From assembly GCA_910577555.1 (NCBI GenBank), contig CAJTLF010000001.1:62001-126000 (forward strand): a stretch of 64,000 nt of DNA, read 5' to 3'. The notes beneath the pieces were generated by a model. That model saw only the letters and a list, made by a program, of their open reading frames with translations. It had not been told where the DNA came from and did no database searches. This DNA comes from an uncultured Christensenella sp. Lineage in GTDB: Bacteria > Bacillota > Clostridia > Christensenellales > Borkfalkiaceae. Below are positions 44,457 to 52,263 of the stretch, piece after piece; position 1 is the stretch's first letter; each line of letters starts with the position of its first letter. A program made the position numbers and the translations under genes.

Positions 44457-44846
44457 TCAGAACGGTATATCCGTGTCGTCATCGTTTATAGGCTGAAGAT
44501 GCTTACTTGCGGCGTCGTCTTCCGCCGATGTCTTGGACGTTAAAAATTCAACGTCTTGAGCAACAATATCAACGCCCGTCCGTTTGACGCCTTGGCTGTC
44601 CTCGTATACGCGCGTTTCAATAGAGCCGGTAATTCTAATCTTGTTTCCCTTTTTCGTATACTTTGCTACGGTTTCAGCTAAACCGCGCCACGCAACGCAA
44701 TTAAAATAATCCGTTTTACGTTCTCCGTCGCTGCCTTTGTAATTGCGGTTTACTGCTATTGCAAAACGGCAGACCTTAACGCCGCCCGATGTTTCGGTAA
44801 TTTCGGGGTCCCTTGTTAAATTGCCTATAAGGTTTACTTGGTTCAT
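44457..44846 (-). CDS. ssb: Single-stranded DNA-binding protein
   Basis: Coats single-stranded DNA during transfer and replication. An OB fold begins MNQVNLIGNLTRDPEI and continues through CRFAIAVNRNY, DYFNCVAWRGLAE and RITGSIETRVYEDSQGVKR, the normal bacterial SSB signature. The C-terminus ends in the acidic DDDTDIPF tip that recruits partner proteins. At 129 residues it is a standard mobile-element SSB. It follows a TGTACGTACA palindrome by 24 bases and the AbrB gene by 18 bases. Confidence 0.95.
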   Translation of the reverse strand: MNQVNLIGNLTRDPEITETSGGVKVCRFAIAVNRNYKGSDGERKTDYFNCVAWRGLAETVAKYTKKGNKIRITGSIETRVYEDSQGVKRTGVDIVAQDVEFLTSKTSAEDDAASKHLQPINDDDTDIPF

Positions 44847-44863
44847 CTTTTCACTCCTGATTA

Positions 44864-45232
44864 TTATTTTGTACGTACATTTTGTACGGACGTTTTGTTG
44901 TAAGGCTTTACAATAATCTCTTTTTGTGCTGTCAAAAAGATTTCCACTTCAACGTTAGCTTTTAAGCCGAGTACCCGACGATATTCCGCCGGAATTGAAA
45001 TTTGCTTGTTATTCCCGACAATTCGCTCAATTCCGATATAGTCTCTGCGCCCATATCCTGCGGCAAATATTATTATTTCGTTCTGTACCGTTAAAAGCAC
45101 TTCAACTTTATCCAACTTCTGTATGCCCGCTCGATTCCAGAACTCAGACGGAATACTTAATCTGCCGTCACGTTCAATAGAACGCACAACGCCGCGATAA
45201 TCTTTATTTGTACGGACATTTTGTCCGTACAT
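44864..45232 (-). CDS. Tandem AbrB/SpoVT-fold DNA-binding protein
   Basis: Two swapped-hairpin AbrB domains: GVVRSIERDGRLSIPSEFWN and GIERIVGNNKQISIPAEYRR, each followed by a V-E-V/I strand. I start at MYGQNVRT because AAGGA lies six bases upstream and the ATG overlaps the previous stop (TAATG). With this start both termini are encoded by copies of the element palindrome (MYGQNVRTN at the start, SVQNVRTK at the end), which is striking. AbrB proteins bind loosely conserved AT-rich or palindromic sites as global regulators. It is therefore a candidate reader of the TGTCCGTACA repeats. Confidence 0.75.
   Translation of the reverse strand: MYGQNVRTNKDYRGVVRSIERDGRLSIPSEFWNRAGIQKLDKVEVLLTVQNEIIIFAAGYGRRDYIGIERIVGNNKQISIPAEYRRVLGLKANVEVEIFLTAQKEIIVKPYNKTSVQNVRTK
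44870..44892. repeat. TGTACGTACA palindrome, in-frame in the AbrB gene end
   Basis: Encodes the last residues of the AbrB protein (VQNVRT) and lies 24 bases before the SSB start. Confidence 0.8.
45209..45231. repeat. TGTACGGACA palindrome at the AbrB gene start
   Basis: Perfect copy immediately within the first codons of the AbrB gene (YGQNVRT). Confidence 0.85.
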
Positions 45233-45864
45233 TACAGTTCCTTCGAGTACTTCGTCAGCCATTGAATCACCATCGTAAAGCTGTCGCCCTGAGAATTGAA
45301 TTGCTTATGGTCGGAATCGATTATCGAATACGATATTTTTTCGTGCGATTTGCCGCGCTCTGTCGAGTATGAATCCCAGTATTCGATGCCGACTTCAACA
45401 ACAATTGCGCAGCCGTTCTTGAAATTGAAGCGGTAAAAAGTTTTATTAACTTCAGGCACATCAAGCCAAACGCCCCATTTGCGGAAATCTTGAAGCCATT
45501 GCTCGCGTTCTTCTTTGTTCCGAAGGTTAAGCTCACCGCAAGCGGCGAGAGCTTGGGAATGTTTTTGTATTGGCCCGTTTTCATTTGTACGTACATTTTG
45601 TACGGACAAATCTGAAAAGGCTATTCCATTTTTAATTGTGCCGGAAGAGACAGTATCATCGATATAAGCTCTGAGTGCTTTCGACGCGTCTGTATTTCTT
45701 GTTTTACAAATCTCTTTAAAAAGCATTAAAACGTCGCTTCGAATTCTAAGCTCCAGACGTTCTGTTTTCTTAGTATCTTGTTGCGGTGCAACAGCAAGAA
45801 GGCTTACAGCAGTTTCACTGCGCTTTGGCTTGAAACTTGCTATATCAAAATTACCAAGTCCCAT
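45232..45864 (-). CDS. RHH-type partner of ParA with extra C-terminal domain
   Basis: Residues about 30-75 (KKTERLELRIRSDVLMLFKE, then DASKALRAYIDDTV) form a ribbon-helix-helix DNA-binding domain. A palindrome-encoded linker (SVQNVRTN) joins it to a C-terminal alpha/beta domain (QWLQDFRKWGVWLDVPEV, then YRFNFKNGCAIVVEVGIEYW) seen in plasmid proteins of Bacillota but of unknown role. It lies three bases downstream of parA. It probably acts as centromere-binding partner and repressor of the partition operon. The repeat at the domain border looks like an inserted mobile palindrome that kept the frame open. Confidence 0.7.
   Translation of the reverse strand: MGLGNFDIASFKPKRSETAVSLLAVAPQQDTKKTERLELRIRSDVLMLFKEICKTRNTDASKALRAYIDDTVSSGTIKNGIAFSDLSVQNVRTNENGPIQKHSQALAACGELNLRNKEEREQWLQDFRKWGVWLDVPEVNKTFYRFNFKNGCAIVVEVGIEYWDSYSTERGKSHEKISYSIIDSDHKQFNSQGDSFTMVIQWLTKYSKEL
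45586..45608. repeat. TGTACGTACA palindrome, in-frame inside the RHH gene
   Basis: Lies at the border between the RHH domain and the C-terminal domain and is translated as VQNVRT. Confidence 0.85.
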
Positions 45865-45867
45865 TGT

Positions 45868-46641
45868 TTAACCCCCTAAAGCTTCAAGAACTGTTGCCGC
45901 AAGATGCTCATAATCTTTTGTAACATCGGAATTAGGCTTATAGGCGTGTAAGCTCTTACCGAAAGACGGCGCATCCGCAGCATCCACCGCAAGCCGTATT
46001 GCAGGCTTGAATACTCTACAGCCTTGTTCTTTAGAAAACTGTTCAATCGCCGTTATTGCTTCTTCGGTTGATTTTGTGCGCCGAGCCATTGTTATAACAA
46101 AGCCGAGCACGCTCAAATTCGGCTGTATTTCTTTCATTTCTTCAATATTCTCGAAAAGTTGCATAATACCCTTAAACGAGTTGTATTCGGGCTTGAAGGG
46201 CACAAGCACTTTATCACTTGCATAAAGCACGTTGATTGTGAGCTGTGAAAATGACGGGTTACTGTCCAAAATGACGTAATCATATTTTTCTTTTTGTGCT
46301 ATCTTATCAATAGCGCGGCGCAAAAACCGTTCCTTACCGAACTTTGCGGCGAGCACATTGTTTGCTTTCTCAAGTCCGATATCTGCCGTAATGATATCAA
46401 GCATTCCCGTAAGTTTATGTATTTCAGCTTCAGACGTTCCTCTGTCTAAGCTAAGGAATTTTAGCGCTTGCGGATTGTCAGTATCATCAGCAAGACCGAA
46501 CGACGTCGTAAGGCTGCCTTGCGGGTCAAAATCTACAAGCAGTGTTTTTTTGTCGTTCCGGGCAAAATAATCTGCGAGCGCGGCGGCGGTGGTGGTTTTA
46601 GCAACGCCGCCCTTCTGATTAACGAGCGAAATTACTTTCAT
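45868..46641 (-). CDS. parA: ParA partition ATPase
   Basis: Segregation ATPase of the Soj/ParA type. The deviant Walker A is NQKGGVAKTTTAAALA (8-23), Walker A' is LLVDFDPQGSLTTSFG (about 36) and Walker B is YDYVILDSNPSFSQL (about 120). At 257 residues without an N-terminal HTH it is a small (type Ib/Soj-like) ParA. The ATG overlaps the upstream 120-residue gene's stop as ATGA, and the RHH gene follows. It keeps the excised element stable through division. Confidence 0.93.
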   Translation of the reverse strand: MKVISLVNQKGGVAKTTTAAALADYFARNDKKTLLVDFDPQGSLTTSFGLADDTDNPQALKFLSLDRGTSEAEIHKLTGMLDIITADIGLEKANNVLAAKFGKERFLRRAIDKIAQKEKYDYVILDSNPSFSQLTINVLYASDKVLVPFKPEYNSFKGIMQLFENIEEMKEIQPNLSVLGFVITMARRTKSTEEAITAIEQFSKEQGCRVFKPAIRLAVDAADAPSFGKSLHAYKPNSDVTKDYEHLAATVLEALGG

Positions 46642-47000
46642 TCCGTCACCTCAATTCCGAGAAGTTGAAGTATTTCACAATATTTTTCTACTATTTCAAC
46701 TACCGGACCTAACACATCAAAACAAGCACTTGCCAACTGCATAAAAGTAAAATGAGCAATATTCTCTTCGCTTTCCGCATAAAGGGCAAGAGCTTTCTCT
46801 TCCTCTTTTTGACAAAGGTTATCTAACGTCTTTCTGAACTGCTTTGACTTGAGCACGTTCGTTCCGTGATGGCGATTGATAAATTCACTTCGTTCTTCCG
46901 CTGCAGTCAAATACGCTTCAACTGTTGCTTTCTTCAATGTTACTTTGATTCTGTCAATTGAAATTGGCGGAATAGTACTGGGTTTCTTAATTTTTTTCAT
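46638..47000 (-). CDS. Small helical protein upstream of parA
   Basis: A 120-residue, mostly helical protein (KVTLKKATVEAYLTAAEER, then QFRKTLDNLCQKEEEKALAL) with no recognised domain. It is first of the parA operon and overlaps it by ATGA; a palindrome copy lies 150 bases upstream. Its position suggests a partition or copy-number accessory role. No other evidence. Confidence 0.6.
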   Translation of the reverse strand: MKKIKKPSTIPPISIDRIKVTLKKATVEAYLTAAEERSEFINRHHGTNVLKSKQFRKTLDNLCQKEEEKALALYAESEENIAHFTFMQLASACFDVLGPVVEIVEKYCEILQLLGIEVTE

Positions 47001-47147
47001 TTTAACGACCTCTGAAAAAATATATTTTCAAATTTCCTTAGGGAAATAATTGAACTGTTCCCACAAACTCTGCCGCCCGGTTTCCCGCAACAGCAGAGCC
47101 GTGGTCGTTAAGCCGATTTACGGGTTTCCCCACTCATCGGCATATTT

Positions 47148-47170
47148 TGTCCGTACAAAATGTACGTACA
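47148..47170. repeat. TGTCCGTACA palindrome variant
   Basis: Between the 94-residue gene's stop and the parA operon. The stretch 47001-47147 has no other feature. Confidence 0.8.
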
Positions 47171-47174
47171 TTTT

Positions 47175-47459
47175 TTAAACTGCTTTAGCTTCGAGTGAGC
47201 CCGAATATAAATCGCCGATTATAATCGGGCCGCACTGTTTATGCTCGAACGCGTCAAAGTAACGCTTTCTGTATGTAATTTTGTCTTCACACCAACGCTT
47301 GGCGTGGTAGAATACGTAAATATAGTTTCCGTATTCGAACTCAAGCCACTCGCTGAACTGACAAGCTTTGTAATTACAGTCGTAAGACTTTACTTTTGAT
47401 AAACTCGGTAATTTTTCTTTTATCTTCTGTAGAAATAACTTTTTGCTGAATAATCGCAT
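47175..47459 (-). CDS. Small 94-residue protein of the maintenance block
   Basis: Unrecognised. Basic N-terminus (MRLFSKKLFLQKIKEKLPSL) and an aromatic-rich centre (WLEFEYGNYIYVFYHAKRWC) suggest a small beta-rich fold. It lies behind a palindrome at 22-44 bases upstream, in the same direction as its neighbours. Probably an orphan accessory gene of the element. Confidence 0.5.
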   Translation of the reverse strand: MRLFSKKLFLQKIKEKLPSLSKVKSYDCNYKACQFSEWLEFEYGNYIYVFYHAKRWCEDKITYRKRYFDAFEHKQCGPIIIGDLYSGSLEAKAV

Positions 47460-47480
47460 AAGTCACCTCTATTGTTTATT

Positions 47481-47503
47481 TGTACGTACAAAATGTACGG
47501 ACG
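47481..47503. repeat. TGTACGTACA palindrome variant
   Basis: Twenty-two bases upstream of the 94-residue gene. Confidence 0.8.
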
Positions 47504-47505
47504 TT

Positions 47506-47952
47506 TTATTTTACATAGCCTGCAATTTTAAATTTGCCCGGCTCTGCCTTCATCATTAATTCGGCAGTAGCAAGCGGGCCACACTCGAAGGACTCGCCCC
47601 AAGTGCCGTCCTCGCGCTTTCTCTGGATGTGCACCCAGATATCTTTTTTATCCCGATAAAAGACAGGCAAACAAGGAACTCTATTCTTACCGTCTATGAC
47701 AAGTAAATTCTCCGCATAACAGTCTTTAAACATTGCAAAGTTTTTACAATTCTGAAATTCTTCATCGGTAACAGGAACGCCCATAATTTCGCAGTTCCTT
47801 ACCGTATACCAACTTTCTTTGGCTGCATTCCCTATAGAACCATGATAGACGGCGCCACGCTGTTCCCAAGCTTCCCGCGTCATCACCAGTTTGCCGGAAA
47901 GCCGAATTTCCTTTTCTTGCGTTCTGTGTCTGATTAAAGTCTCAACTCGCAT
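47506..47952 (-). CDS. Unrecognised 148-residue protein of the maintenance block
   Basis: No family recognised. It starts MRVETLIRHRTQEKEIRLSG and contains a DEEFQNCKNFAMFKDCYAEN stretch that looks like a short enzyme- or ligand-binding loop. It forms a run of three small genes with 10-54 base gaps, all leftward, between the MORN gene and the parA operon. A role in element maintenance or anti-defence is possible, but nothing in the sequence proves it. Confidence 0.55.
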   Translation of the reverse strand: MRVETLIRHRTQEKEIRLSGKLVMTREAWEQRGAVYHGSIGNAAKESWYTVRNCEIMGVPVTDEEFQNCKNFAMFKDCYAENLLVIDGKNRVPCLPVFYRDKKDIWVHIQRKREDGTWGESFECGPLATAELMMKAEPGKFKIAGYVK

Positions 47953-47962
47953 AATGTTTTCT

Positions 47963-48430
47963 CTATAATAAATGCTCTGTATCTTTTAATGCTTTTAAAG
48001 CTTTAAGTAGCTTAGATTTATCCTTTACAATCCACCTATCATTCCAATCAAAAGTGGTATCGATTTTTTCTTCGTCAATAGCATCTCCAATTAAACCGTG
48101 GATAGTAAATAAAACATTTCTCAATTCTTCGTACTCATTGTGTATGCAATTTTCGGTTTCAAATTCTCCGTCAACGTATCTTAAGTGGCATGTGACAACC
48201 CTATTTACTAAAACCTGTCCGCAAGGATATTCATTTGGATATTCAAAGCCTTTACCTTTACCGCCGAAACAAGGGAACACGTTTAATTGAACGACGCCAT
48301 TCTCAAACAGATAACCATCATTATAAAAAACACGTTGTTTAGTAGGGTCAATATCTTCAACCAACTTCACAGCTTTCCCAAAGAACTTGGTTGCTATTTC
48401 TTTTGCAAGTTTTTTAGTTACTTTTTTCAT
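47963..48430 (-). CDS. Unrecognised 155-residue protein of the maintenance block
   Basis: Starts MKKVTKKLAKEIATKFFGKA; the centre (NVFPCFGGKGKGFEYPNEYP, then CHLRYVDGEFETENC) is beta-rich and the C-terminus helical. No family is recognised. Ten bases separate it from the MORN gene upstream, so they are co-transcribed. Several Cys/His residues do not form an obvious zinc site. Confidence 0.55.
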   Translation of the reverse strand: MKKVTKKLAKEIATKFFGKAVKLVEDIDPTKQRVFYNDGYLFENGVVQLNVFPCFGGKGKGFEYPNEYPCGQVLVNRVVTCHLRYVDGEFETENCIHNEYEELRNVLFTIHGLIGDAIDEEKIDTTFDWNDRWIVKDKSKLLKALKALKDTEHLL

Positions 48431-48441
48431 TTCGTGCTTTC

Positions 48442-49371
48442 CTATTTAGCCGCGCCTTTATTTGCGCTGTTACCTTTCTGCTTATTATTTGTTGCGTTCC
48501 TTGCCGTATTGGTAAAATCTTTACTGCGCTTTATGACGCCGGAAATCATATCCGTTACATGTTCGTTGCCTTTTGTCTTATCGTAGATAGCCGATGACTT
48601 AAATATCCTGGCTATCTGTTCGGCATCCGAATTAGAAAAGAAATTAAGTATTGCAATTAAGCTCTTTTCTGCTTTTTCGTTCTTGCCCGCCGCTCCAGAA
48701 TAAAAATTCTTAAATTCGGCGCCGCGCTTTGATTTCTTAATAGCAGCGATGAGCTTTACGTCTTTACTGAGCAACCCGTCCTTATTCGTGGTTTTCGGCT
48801 TGGATTTAGTCTCAGCTGGCTTTTTTTCTGTAGGCTTTTTATTTTCTGCAAATCTTACCAGACGGATTGTGCTACTCTTGCGTTCACCGTTTTTATGATA
48901 GGTGAACTTACAAGAATAAACGTTTCCGTTGGCATCTATATAGCGTCCACTCGAGACTTGTCCGTTTTTGAACGTTCCTTCAAAGACTCTGCCATCCGCC
49001 CAGGTGTACTTTCCGTCACCTTCGTACTTGTTGTCTTTGAAGTTTCCTTCATAGACGTCGCCGTTCACCGCAGAGAACTTACCTTTACCTGTTATTTTGC
49101 CGGATTTAAAATTGCCCTCAAACGTATCACCGCCTTTCCAGACATATTTGCCTGCGCCGTCAAATTTCCCACGCTTAAGGCTACCGTCATAGACATCGCC
49201 GTATTTATAAGTTATCTTTGCTCGAGATTTATCCGGACGCCGCCCGTTCGGACGCAGCGCGTATTCATAAACACTATCTGACTTATAACTTTCATATTTG
49301 CTGCCCGCCTCTGGAACAGTAATCTCGCCAGGCTCTTGTAAAGGACTAAGTTCTGCTACTTCTTCTGCCAT
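48442..49371 (-). CDS. MORN-repeat protein with primase-type helical C-terminus
   Basis: Residues about 50-165 contain five MORN repeats (YDGSLKRGKFDGAGKYVW, FEGNFKSGKITGKGKF, YEGNFKDNKYEGDGKYTW, FEGTFKNGQVSSGRY). A lysine-rich linker follows, then residues about 205-290 (LIAAIKKSKRGAEFKNFYSG, AIYDK) form the same helical domain as the end of the 1936-residue primase fusion (LIRWIQSSKQGSKFNDLYNG, GAYRPDKP). This domain follows primase-polymerases in phages and plasmids. MORN repeats usually bind membranes or proteins. The combination suggests a scaffold that competes with or docks to the primase. First gene of the leftward block, behind a palindrome. Confidence 0.8.
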   Translation of the reverse strand: MAEEVAELSPLQEPGEITVPEAGSKYESYKSDSVYEYALRPNGRRPDKSRAKITYKYGDVYDGSLKRGKFDGAGKYVWKGGDTFEGNFKSGKITGKGKFSAVNGDVYEGNFKDNKYEGDGKYTWADGRVFEGTFKNGQVSSGRYIDANGNVYSCKFTYHKNGERKSSTIRLVRFAENKKPTEKKPAETKSKPKTTNKDGLLSKDVKLIAAIKKSKRGAEFKNFYSGAAGKNEKAEKSLIAILNFFSNSDAEQIARIFKSSAIYDKTKGNEHVTDMISGVIKRSKDFTNTARNATNNKQKGNSANKGAAK

Positions 49372-49406
49372 TGTTGCTCCTTCTTTTCGTGTTCTCGAAT
49401 TTTATT

Positions 49407-49429
49407 TGTATGGACAAAATGTCCGTACA
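49407..49429. repeat. TGTATGGACA palindrome, rightmost copy
   Basis: 36 bases upstream of the MORN gene; the last copy, marking the right border of the repeat-bearing region. Confidence 0.75.
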
Positions 49430-49433
49430 AATA

Positions 49434-49612
49434 AGGGGTAATGTAGTCAATACGACAACATTACCCCTATGGATACGATTATAAATATTGACTTACACTC
49501 TCTCTTTTCCACTCTCACATTTACGATAGCAAAAAAGAGAGTGTGAACAAGCCAACACTCTCTCACTCATCATTTGAGTTTCTTTGGTGAAAAGCCGTAT
49601 CGGCTTGTTCAC
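49434..49612. other. Nested inverted repeats between the MORN and hipB genes
   Basis: Three stacked structures: AGGGGTAATGT and ACATTACCCCT (49434-49468, terminator-like); an ACACTCTCTCTTTT stem meeting AAAAGAGAGTGTG (near 49495-49545); and long-range arms GTGAACAAGCC and GGCTTGTTCAC (49543-49612). CACTCTCT also repeats directly. This may be a small structured RNA, a two-way terminator or regulator sites. No gene is visible. Confidence 0.5.
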
Positions 49613-49649
49613 CTAAATTTTACACCAACTTTTAGCAAATTAGAATTAT

Positions 49650-49751
49650 TATACCCGATCAGTCCTAATATAAAGCACACAACAAAATTTTGTACCAATC
49701 GGGTATAATATTATTAAAGCTGTTGACAAAAGCCCCGAAAGGGTATAGAAT
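49650..49751 (+). promoter_or_regulatory. hipB operator and leaderless-type promoter
   Basis: Inverted repeat TATACCCGAT and ATCGGGTATA (49650-49707) lies upstream of TTGACA, 17 bases, TAGAAT (49723-49751); a partial GGGTATA recurs at the -10 box. The ATG begins six bases after the -10 box and there is no ribosome site, so the transcript is probably leaderless and repressed by HipB binding the repeats. Confidence 0.7.
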
Positions 49752-49757
49752 ATAAAC

Positions 49758-49961
49758 ATGAGTACTTTAAGTGAATTTATTAAACAAAACAGAAAGCTAT
49801 TAGGTCTTACTCAAGAAGAGTTTGCGCTCCGTTCAGGCTTGGGACTTCGTTTTGTTCGCGAGCTCGAACAGGGAAAAGAAACCGTCCGTTTGGACAAAGT
49901 AAACCAAGCGCTAGCAATGTTCGGCATGGAAGCTGTTCCGGGGAGAATAAAGAATGATTAA
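49758..49961 (+). CDS. hipB: HipB-like Xre antitoxin/repressor
   Basis: A 67-residue Xre helix-turn-helix protein (FIKQNRKLLGLTQEEFALRS, then GLRFVRELEQGKETVRLDKV) of HipB length. As part of a HipBST module it should bind the operator upstream and hold the promoter down. It overlaps the next gene by eight bases. The ATG lies at the predicted transcription start; translation is probably from a leaderless message. Confidence 0.85.
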   Translation: MSTLSEFIKQNRKLLGLTQEEFALRSGLGLRFVRELEQGKETVRLDKVNQALAMFGMEAVPGRIKND

Positions 49962-50289
49962 TGAAAGCTACCGTACAGCATACATTTACGTATGCAATCG
50001 TTTCGCCGGCGCATTGAAAGAAACAGACGGCGGTTATTCTTTTACATATAACGCTAATTATTTAAACAGCGAAAATCCGACTGCGGTTAGTTTGACTCTT
50101 CCGCTTCAAACAGAGGAATACACTTCAAAAACTCTGTTTGCATTTTTTGACGGGCTGATTCCCGAAGGCTGGCTGTTGGGAATTGTTATGCACAATTGGA
50201 AAATTGACCCCAAAGACAGATTCGGACTTTTATTGACTGCGTGCAAAGACTGTATCGGAAATGTAAGCATAAGGAGTGAGCAAGTATGA
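49954..50289 (+). CDS. hipS: HipS-like protein (HipA N-subdomain 1)
   Basis: A 111-residue stand-alone version of the HipA N-terminal domain (YTSKTLFAFFDGLIPEGWLL, then GLLLTACKDCIGNVSI). In known HipBST modules the small HipS protein is the antitoxin that blocks the kinase HipT. Overlaps of 8 and 4 bases with hipB and hipT show tight coupling. Good match in length and position. Confidence 0.85.
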   Translation: MINESYRTAYIYVCNRFAGALKETDGGYSFTYNANYLNSENPTAVSLTLPLQTEEYTSKTLFAFFDGLIPEGWLLGIVMHNWKIDPKDRFGLLLTACKDCIGNVSIRSEQV

Positions 50290-51248
50290 ATTGCCTTTGC
50301 TGCAATAAACCGCTGAACAAAACCGCATCCATATACGAGCTCAACGTTCAATGGCATAAAAAATGTATTAAGAATTTTTTTGGTACTACCTCTTTACCTG
50401 AGTTAGATATTTCCGACGATACTTTGAAACAGCTTGCCATTGAAAGCACTAATAAAGGTTATACCGTTCCAGGCGTGCAAAAAAAATTATCCCTCCACTT
50501 AACGGAGGGCAAAGATCCGAGATTAACTCTTGTCAACTGCCCCACTGGATACATTTTGAAACCGCAGACAGAAGAATACGAAAACCTTCCCGAAGCAGAA
50601 TATCTTGTTATGCAAATGGCAAAGGCAACTGGAATAAAAACCGTACCCTTCGCCTTGATTAAAATGAACGAACAGTTTGCCTATATTACCAGAAGAGTTG
50701 ACCGTATTAAGCAAAAAGACGATGTTAAAATGCTTGCAATGGAAGACTTCTGTCAGCTTGAAGAACGACTTACACAAGATAAATATAAAGGCTCCTATGA
50801 ACGGTGCGCAAAGTTAATTACTCGCTATTCCTCTCGTTCTGGATTCGATTTATCGGAGTTGTTTTTAAGACTTGTCTTTTCTTTTGTCGTGGGTAATTCA
50901 GATATGCACTTAAAAAACTTTTCCTTGATTGAAACGTACGAAGGAGCCTGTGAATATGTCCTTTCCGACGCCTACGATATGTTGCCCGTAAACGCCGTTT
51001 TACCCGAAGACAACGAACAATTCGCTCTAACTTTGAACGGCAAGAAAAGCAATATCCGCAAAAAGGACTTCCTTGTCTTTGCCGAAAATATTAGAATTCA
51101 GAAAAATGTTGCCGAGAAGATTATTAAAGATATCGTTACAAGAGAAGAAAAATATTTTACAATGTGCGACGAGTCTTACCTGCCGCAAAAAATAAAACTT
51201 GTTTTAAAAGGAATTATTAAAGTAAGAATGGAAGTTTTAAAAATTTAG
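50286..51248 (+). CDS. hipT: HipT-like serine/threonine kinase toxin
   Basis: Predicted kinase toxin that phosphorylates an aminoacyl-tRNA synthetase (TrpS in studied HipT). It starts with a zinc-ribbon-like CLCCNKPL (3-10) and WHKKC. Then come the glycine/serine loop PGVQKKLSL (about 61), the catalytic N-S-D-M-H-L-K-N motif (about 211) and the metal motif SDAYDML (about 235). It lacks the N-subdomain, which is supplied by HipS. At 320 residues it is the normal HipT size. Third gene of a complete HipBST operon, probably stabilising the element. Confidence 0.88.
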   Translation: MNCLCCNKPLNKTASIYELNVQWHKKCIKNFFGTTSLPELDISDDTLKQLAIESTNKGYTVPGVQKKLSLHLTEGKDPRLTLVNCPTGYILKPQTEEYENLPEAEYLVMQMAKATGIKTVPFALIKMNEQFAYITRRVDRIKQKDDVKMLAMEDFCQLEERLTQDKYKGSYERCAKLITRYSSRSGFDLSELFLRLVFSFVVGNSDMHLKNFSLIETYEGACEYVLSDAYDMLPVNAVLPEDNEQFALTLNGKKSNIRKKDFLVFAENIRIQKNVAEKIIKDIVTREEKYFTMCDESYLPQKIKLVLKGIIKVRMEVLKI

Positions 51249-51309
51249 CAATTATTAAAAAAGCTTAAACTGCAAGACACATAAAGTAAAAGGAGTTGAA
51301 GAATTTAAA

Positions 51310-52122
51310 ATGAAGAAAAAGAAGTTTTATAAAAATCTTTGGTTTTGGCTACTGATTACTAGTATATTATTTTTTGTTACAAATATTGTTTTTTCAATTA
51401 TATTTAGAGGTTCTGATGGGTCTAATATTTTTACTGCAGTCAGTGGGTGGGTAAGTGGCATTGCAACAATCGCCTTAGGGTTTATTGCCGTTGTTCAAAA
51501 TAGAAAATATAAAGAAGAAAATGACAGATTTTTAAGTGAACAACAAAAAATAAATAGTCAGCTTATGCAAGAACAAAATAATCTATCTTGGCGAAAAATT
51601 AATTATGATATTTATAATTCTTACAGACGCGAGTTTTTAGAATATGAAAAAGAATTTTCAAAATACAGTATATCTGAAATATCAGCTAAAACATTAGCTA
51701 ATAACGATACAATAAGAGCCATAGGGGAATTATCAATTTTTGATAAACGAATTCGAAACAACCTTACAAGAAATATCGCATATTTAATTGAATGTAACTT
51801 TTATTGTGAGGCTAAGGCCAATTTATTTGATTTATTTACAAAATATTTAAAAATCCTAGATGCTTTTTATCCATTACTTCAAGATGCCATTAAAGATATA
51901 AATATTTTAGGCGATTTGAATGGCGAATATTTTAAAAAAGCACATGAGCTAATTGATATGGAGCAAAAAATTGTGCTTAGTTATTTAAATATTAATTCTG
52001 AATTTAGTAGTATTATACAAAAAATTTACGAGAAAGACATTTCTAGTGCTAAAGATTATATTGACAAAAACATAACACAACAGGTTGAGTGGGTTAAAAA
52101 AATTAGAGAAGGAGCAAAATAA
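51310..52122 (+). CDS. Membrane protein with two N-terminal helices and a coiled-coil body
   Basis: Helices LWFWLLITSILFFVTNIVFS and AVSGWVSGIATIALGFIAVV anchor the protein. Residues 70-270 are soluble, helical and charged (YKEENDRFLSEQQKINSQLM). Many defence systems have small two-helix membrane proteins of this shape, but no family is recognised. It follows hipT by 61 bases in the same direction, has AAAGG upstream and ends before a two-way terminator. It has more A/T than hipT, suggesting a separate origin. Confidence 0.6.
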   Translation: MKKKKFYKNLWFWLLITSILFFVTNIVFSIIFRGSDGSNIFTAVSGWVSGIATIALGFIAVVQNRKYKEENDRFLSEQQKINSQLMQEQNNLSWRKINYDIYNSYRREFLEYEKEFSKYSISEISAKTLANNDTIRAIGELSIFDKRIRNNLTRNIAYLIECNFYCEAKANLFDLFTKYLKILDAFYPLLQDAIKDINILGDLNGEYFKKAHELIDMEQKIVLSYLNINSEFSSIIQKIYEKDISSAKDYIDKNITQQVEWVKKIREGAK

Positions 52123-52190
52123 TTGATTCATTAGGAATAAAACCTATTACATATGTAGATGTTGTGTCTTAACTAAATTTTACGACATAA

Positions 52191-52225
52191 AAAATCCCCT
52201 ACAAATTTGATTAGTAGGGGATTTT
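52191..52225. terminator. Two-way terminator
   Basis: Arms AAAATCCCCTAC and GTAGGGGATTTT with an 11-base loop, A-run before and T-run after; lies between convergent genes. Confidence 0.85.
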
Positions 52226-52263
52226 ATCATATTGCTTGGTCCAAAAAGAGTAAAGCTTTTTTA

